From the NCBI GenBank assembly GCA_023430045.1, contig JAEZCF010000021.1, forward strand, positions 1-44,370: DNA of 44,370 nucleotides, written 5' to 3'. This DNA comes from Pseudomonadota bacterium. Lineage in GTDB: Bacteria; Pseudomonadota; Gammaproteobacteria; Xanthomonadales; Xanthomonadaceae. The notes under the pieces are model-generated. The model worked only from the letters and a program-made list of their open reading frames with translations. It did no database searches and was not told the DNA's origin. Shown one piece after another: positions 42,140-44,370 of this stretch (position 1 is the stretch's first letter; each line of letters opens with the position of its first letter). The position numbers and the translations under genes were made by a program.

Positions 42140-44029
42140 TTACGCCACGCGGGTGCGGCGTGCGCGTTCCAGATGCACCAGCAACAGTGAAATCGCCGCA
42201 GGCGTCATGCCGGGAATACGCTGCGCCTGGCCGATCGTCTGCGGCCGAACGCGCTCCAGCTTCTGCAACACTTCAGCCGAAAGCCCGCGCACACCGGCAT
42301 AGTCGAAACCGGCGGCGATCGGTGTGGTTTCGTGGCGCTGCTGGCGCGCGATCTCCTCGCGCTGGCGATCCAGGTAACCGGCGTACTTGACGCCGATCTC
42401 CACCTGCTCGGCCACCTTCGCATCGGCCACGCCCGGTCCCAGCGACGGCACCTGCATCAGTCTGGCGTAGTCCAGCTCGGGACGCTTGATCAGGTCCAGC
42501 ACGCAGGTTTCGCGGCTCACCGACAGTCCCAGCGTCGCTTCCACCTCGCGGCCGAGCGCGTTGCCCGGTGTTGCCCATACCCCACGCAGGCGCGCGCTTT
42601 CGGCGGATACCGCAGCCTGCTTGGCCTCGAACGCGGCCCAGCGGCGGTCGTCCACCAGGCCCATTTCGCGGCCGGCGGGCGTCAGGCGCTGGTCGGCATT
42701 GTCCTCGCGCAGCTGCAGGCGATACTCGGCGCGGCTGGTGAACATGCGGTACGGCTCGCTGGTGCCATGGGTGATCAGATCGTCTACCAGCACGCCCAGG
42801 TAGGCCTCGTCGCGCCGCGGACACCAGCCCGCCAGCCCACGCACCTGGCGCGCGGCGTTGAGGCCAGCCAGCAGGCCCTGCGCGGCGGCTTCCTCGTAAC
42901 CGGTGGTACCGTTGATCTGGCCGGCGAAGAACAGGCCGTTGACCAGCTTGGTTTCCAGCGATGCCTTCAGACCACGCGGATCGAAGTAGTCGTATTCAAT
43001 GGCGTAGCCCGGCCGCGTGATGTGGGCCTGTTCGAAGCCGCGGATGCTGCGCACCATCTGCAGCTGCACGTCGAACGGCAGCGAGGTGGAAATACCATTC
43101 GGGTAGATCTCCACGATGCCCAACCCTTCGGGTTCGACGAAGATCTGGTGGCTTTCCTTCTCCGCGAAACGCACCACCTTGTCCTCGATGGACGGGCAGT
43201 AACGCGGCCCGACGCCTTCGATCTGGCCGCTGTACAACGGCGAGCGATGCAGTGCATCGCGGATGATCTGGTGGGTGTGCGCGGTGGTGTGGGTGATCCA
43301 GCAGCTCACCTGCTGCGGATGGTCATCCACCGAACCCAGGAAGGACATCACCGGGCGCGGATCGTCGCCTGGCTGCTCGTCCATCACGCTGTAGTCCAGC
43401 GAACGGCCATCGATGCGCGGTGGCGTACCGGTCTTCAGGCGGTCCACCTGGAACGGGCGCTCGCGCAGGCGCGCGGCCAGCGTGGTGGCCGGCGGGTCAC
43501 CCATGCGGCCGGCGGCGTACTGGGTAGGGCCGACATGGATCCTGCCGGCCAGGAAGGTGCCCGCCGTCAGCACCACCGCGCCGGCATCGAAACGCAGGCC
43601 GGTCTGGGTGATGACGCCGCGCACCGCATCGTCCTCGATCACCAGATCGTCCACCGCGGCCTGGAATACGGTCAGGTTGGCCTGGCCTTCGACAATGGCG
43701 CGGATGGCCATGCGGTAGAGGTTGCGGTCGGCCTGGCAGCGCGTGGCGCGCACGGCCGGGCCCTTGGACGCGTTGAGGGTGCGCCACTGGATGCCGGCGC
43801 GGTCGGCGGCGAGCGCCATCGCCCCACCCAGCGCATCGATCTCCTTGACCAGATGGCCCTTGCCGATGCCGCCGATGGCCGGATTGCAGCTCATCGCACC
43901 GACGGTTTCGATGTTGTGGGTCAGCAGCAGGGTGCGCACGCCGCTGCGGGCTGCAGCCAGCGCCGCTTCGGTACCGGCGTGGCCGCCACCGATCACGATG
44001 ACGTCGTAGCGATGGAAGGAATCGGTCAT
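42140..44029 (-). CDS. mnmG: tRNA uridine-5-carboxymethylaminomethyl modification enzyme MnmG (GidA)
   Basis: A 629-residue FAD enzyme, the same length as E. coli MnmG, starting at the ATG at 44029 (a longer open frame upstream is not used). The FAD loop GGGHAGTEAA begins at residue 14. MSCNPAIGGIGKGHLVKEIDALGG, RGPAVRATRCQAD-like ASKGPAVRATRCQADR, TGTFLAGRIHVG, the MnmG signatures around EGYGPRYCPSIEDK-like GVGPRYCPSIEDK, and ITHGTSEPYRMFTSRAEYRLQLREDNAD are all present. With MnmE it modifies wobble uridines of several tRNAs. No MnmE or rsmG neighbour lies inside the window. Confidence 0.97.
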   Translation of the reverse strand: MTDSFHRYDVIVIGGGHAGTEAALAAARSGVRTLLLTHNIETVGAMSCNPAIGGIGKGHLVKEIDALGGAMALAADRAGIQWRTLNASKGPAVRATRCQADRNLYRMAIRAIVEGQANLTVFQAAVDDLVIEDDAVRGVITQTGLRFDAGAVVLTAGTFLAGRIHVGPTQYAAGRMGDPPATTLAARLRERPFQVDRLKTGTPPRIDGRSLDYSVMDEQPGDDPRPVMSFLGSVDDHPQQVSCWITHTTAHTHQIIRDALHRSPLYSGQIEGVGPRYCPSIEDKVVRFAEKESHQIFVEPEGLGIVEIYPNGISTSLPFDVQLQMVRSIRGFEQAHITRPGYAIEYDYFDPRGLKASLETKLVNGLFFAGQINGTTGYEEAAAQGLLAGLNAARQVRGLAGWCPRRDEAYLGVLVDDLITHGTSEPYRMFTSRAEYRLQLREDNADQRLTPAGREMGLVDDRRWAAFEAKQAAVSAESARLRGVWATPGNALGREVEATLGLSVSRETCVLDLIKRPELDYARLMQVPSLGPGVADAKVAEQVEIGVKYAGYLDRQREEIARQQRHETTPIAAGFDYAGVRGLSAEVLQKLERVRPQTIGQAQRIPGMTPAAISLLLVHLERARRTRVA

Positions 44030-44260
44030 GGGGGTGGATCGAAGCGAAGGGGCGGGCAATGTGCCTTGGGGTGGCGATTTTAACGCCAATCGGCAGGCCA
44101 GCACCGGCAATGGGAAGGGCGAAAGGGCAGGTTCGGCAAAATCCACCCTAAAGTTGGCACGTTTTCTGCAGTTAACCCTTTAGCACCCAGCGTGATCGGC
44201 GCCATAGGCGCTATGGACCGGAATTGGAACAGGGGCCGGTCCAGATGCACGAGGGGGGAG

Positions 44261-44302
44261 CCAGGGGCCGGCAGCCGGGGGACTGTCCGGCCCTGGTTTT
44301 TT
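44261..44302 (+). terminator. Terminator-like stem on the plus strand
   Basis: CCAGGGGCCGG pairs with CCGGCCCTGG (one bulged G), followed by six T (44297-44302). No plus-strand gene precedes it, so it may end a small RNA antisense to the mnmG leader that also contains the hairpin at 44202-44216. Confidence 0.5.
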
Positions 44303-44315
44303 CTGGTAAGCCCGC

Positions 44316-44344
44316 AAAACAACAATGCCCCGCGCGCGCGGGGC
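44316..44344 (-). terminator. Terminator of the gene left of mnmG on the minus strand
   Basis: The palindrome GCCCCGCGCGCGCGGGGC (44327-44344) is followed on the minus strand by ATTGTTGTTTT. This suits the end of a minus-strand gene outside the window, upstream of mnmG. Confidence 0.65.
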
Positions 44345-44370
44345 CGTGTGTTTGGAGGTGCCGACATCCG

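Larger units (their letters stand above)
44030..44370. other. Upstream region of mnmG, no protein gene
   Basis: These 341 bp hold a possible mnmG -10 (TAAAAT read on the minus strand, plus 44077-44082), a hairpin CCATAG, GCG, CTATGG at 44202-44216, a plus-strand terminator-like stem at 44261-44302 and a minus-strand terminator at 44316-44344. A 95-codon minus-strand frame crossing all of these is not considered real. Confidence 0.5.

Noticed and set aside
42332..44083. 583-codon frame antisense to mnmG
   Set aside because: Same reason: it mirrors a conserved housekeeping gene.
44080..44367. 95-codon minus-strand ORF upstream of mnmG
   Set aside because: It crosses two terminator structures and has Arg/Pro-rich shadow composition and no ribosome binding site.

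Overview
The window is high-GC chromosomal DNA from a Stenotrophomonas (Xanthomonadaceae, probably the S. maltophilia group). Three things support this. A 741-residue dipeptidyl peptidase IV has its catalytic residues at Ser610, Asp685 and His717, the numbering known for the S. maltophilia enzyme. GTAG-headed palindromes of the SMAG type occur between genes. The housekeeping genes are typical of xanthomonads. Start codons were chosen by ribosome binding site, signal peptide and family length; several differ from the longest open frame.

Layout. 1-5353: a bidirectional terminator, a small membrane protein, the hrpB helicase, divergent tatD and a panE-type ketopantoate reductase. 5354-8844: a short-RNA candidate, a frameshifted DUF3800 gene, the yadGH-type ABC exporter and a divergent flavin reductase. 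8881-12667: a small hypothetical gene, then a translationally coupled operon of a secreted TAP-family peptidase and a NatAB-type exporter. 12674-13514: a REP-associated transposase (RAYT) bracketed by 42-bp palindromes. 13537-18629: a TonB-domain lipoprotein, a UPF0114 membrane protein, a nu-class glutathione transferase and DPP IV. 18729-28321: a DUF885 peptidase, small envelope proteins, bestrophin, hemB, a PD40 protein, aroE and dinG. 28654-36676: a polymorphic-toxin island. 36625-44370: a secreted protein, ilvD, a 29-bp tandem array, the ygiBC pair, a gamma-carbonic-anhydrase-like protein and mnmG.

The most unusual part is the RHS island. A 1753-residue secreted YD-repeat protein carries five fibronectin-III-like modules at its C-terminus, where RHS proteins normally continue into the DHLGS...DPxG core. 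That core instead begins a second, overlapping gene with its own predicted signal peptide and a variable toxin-like tail. A candidate immunity gene starts one base after it. Downstream lie a degenerate IS5-family transposase and orphan small ORFs, as expected of a decaying toxin/immunity array. This stretch is visibly richer in A+T than its surroundings.

The second unusual theme is palindromic repeats. Five copies of a 42-bp REPIN-like element all lie within 25 bp of a stop codon. Two of them bracket the RAYT gene, whose stop codon and last residues lie inside one copy. A separate hairpin family (GTGACGACC-n3-GGTCGTCAC) is dispersed at both ends of the window and has expanded into the tandem array upstream of ygiB.
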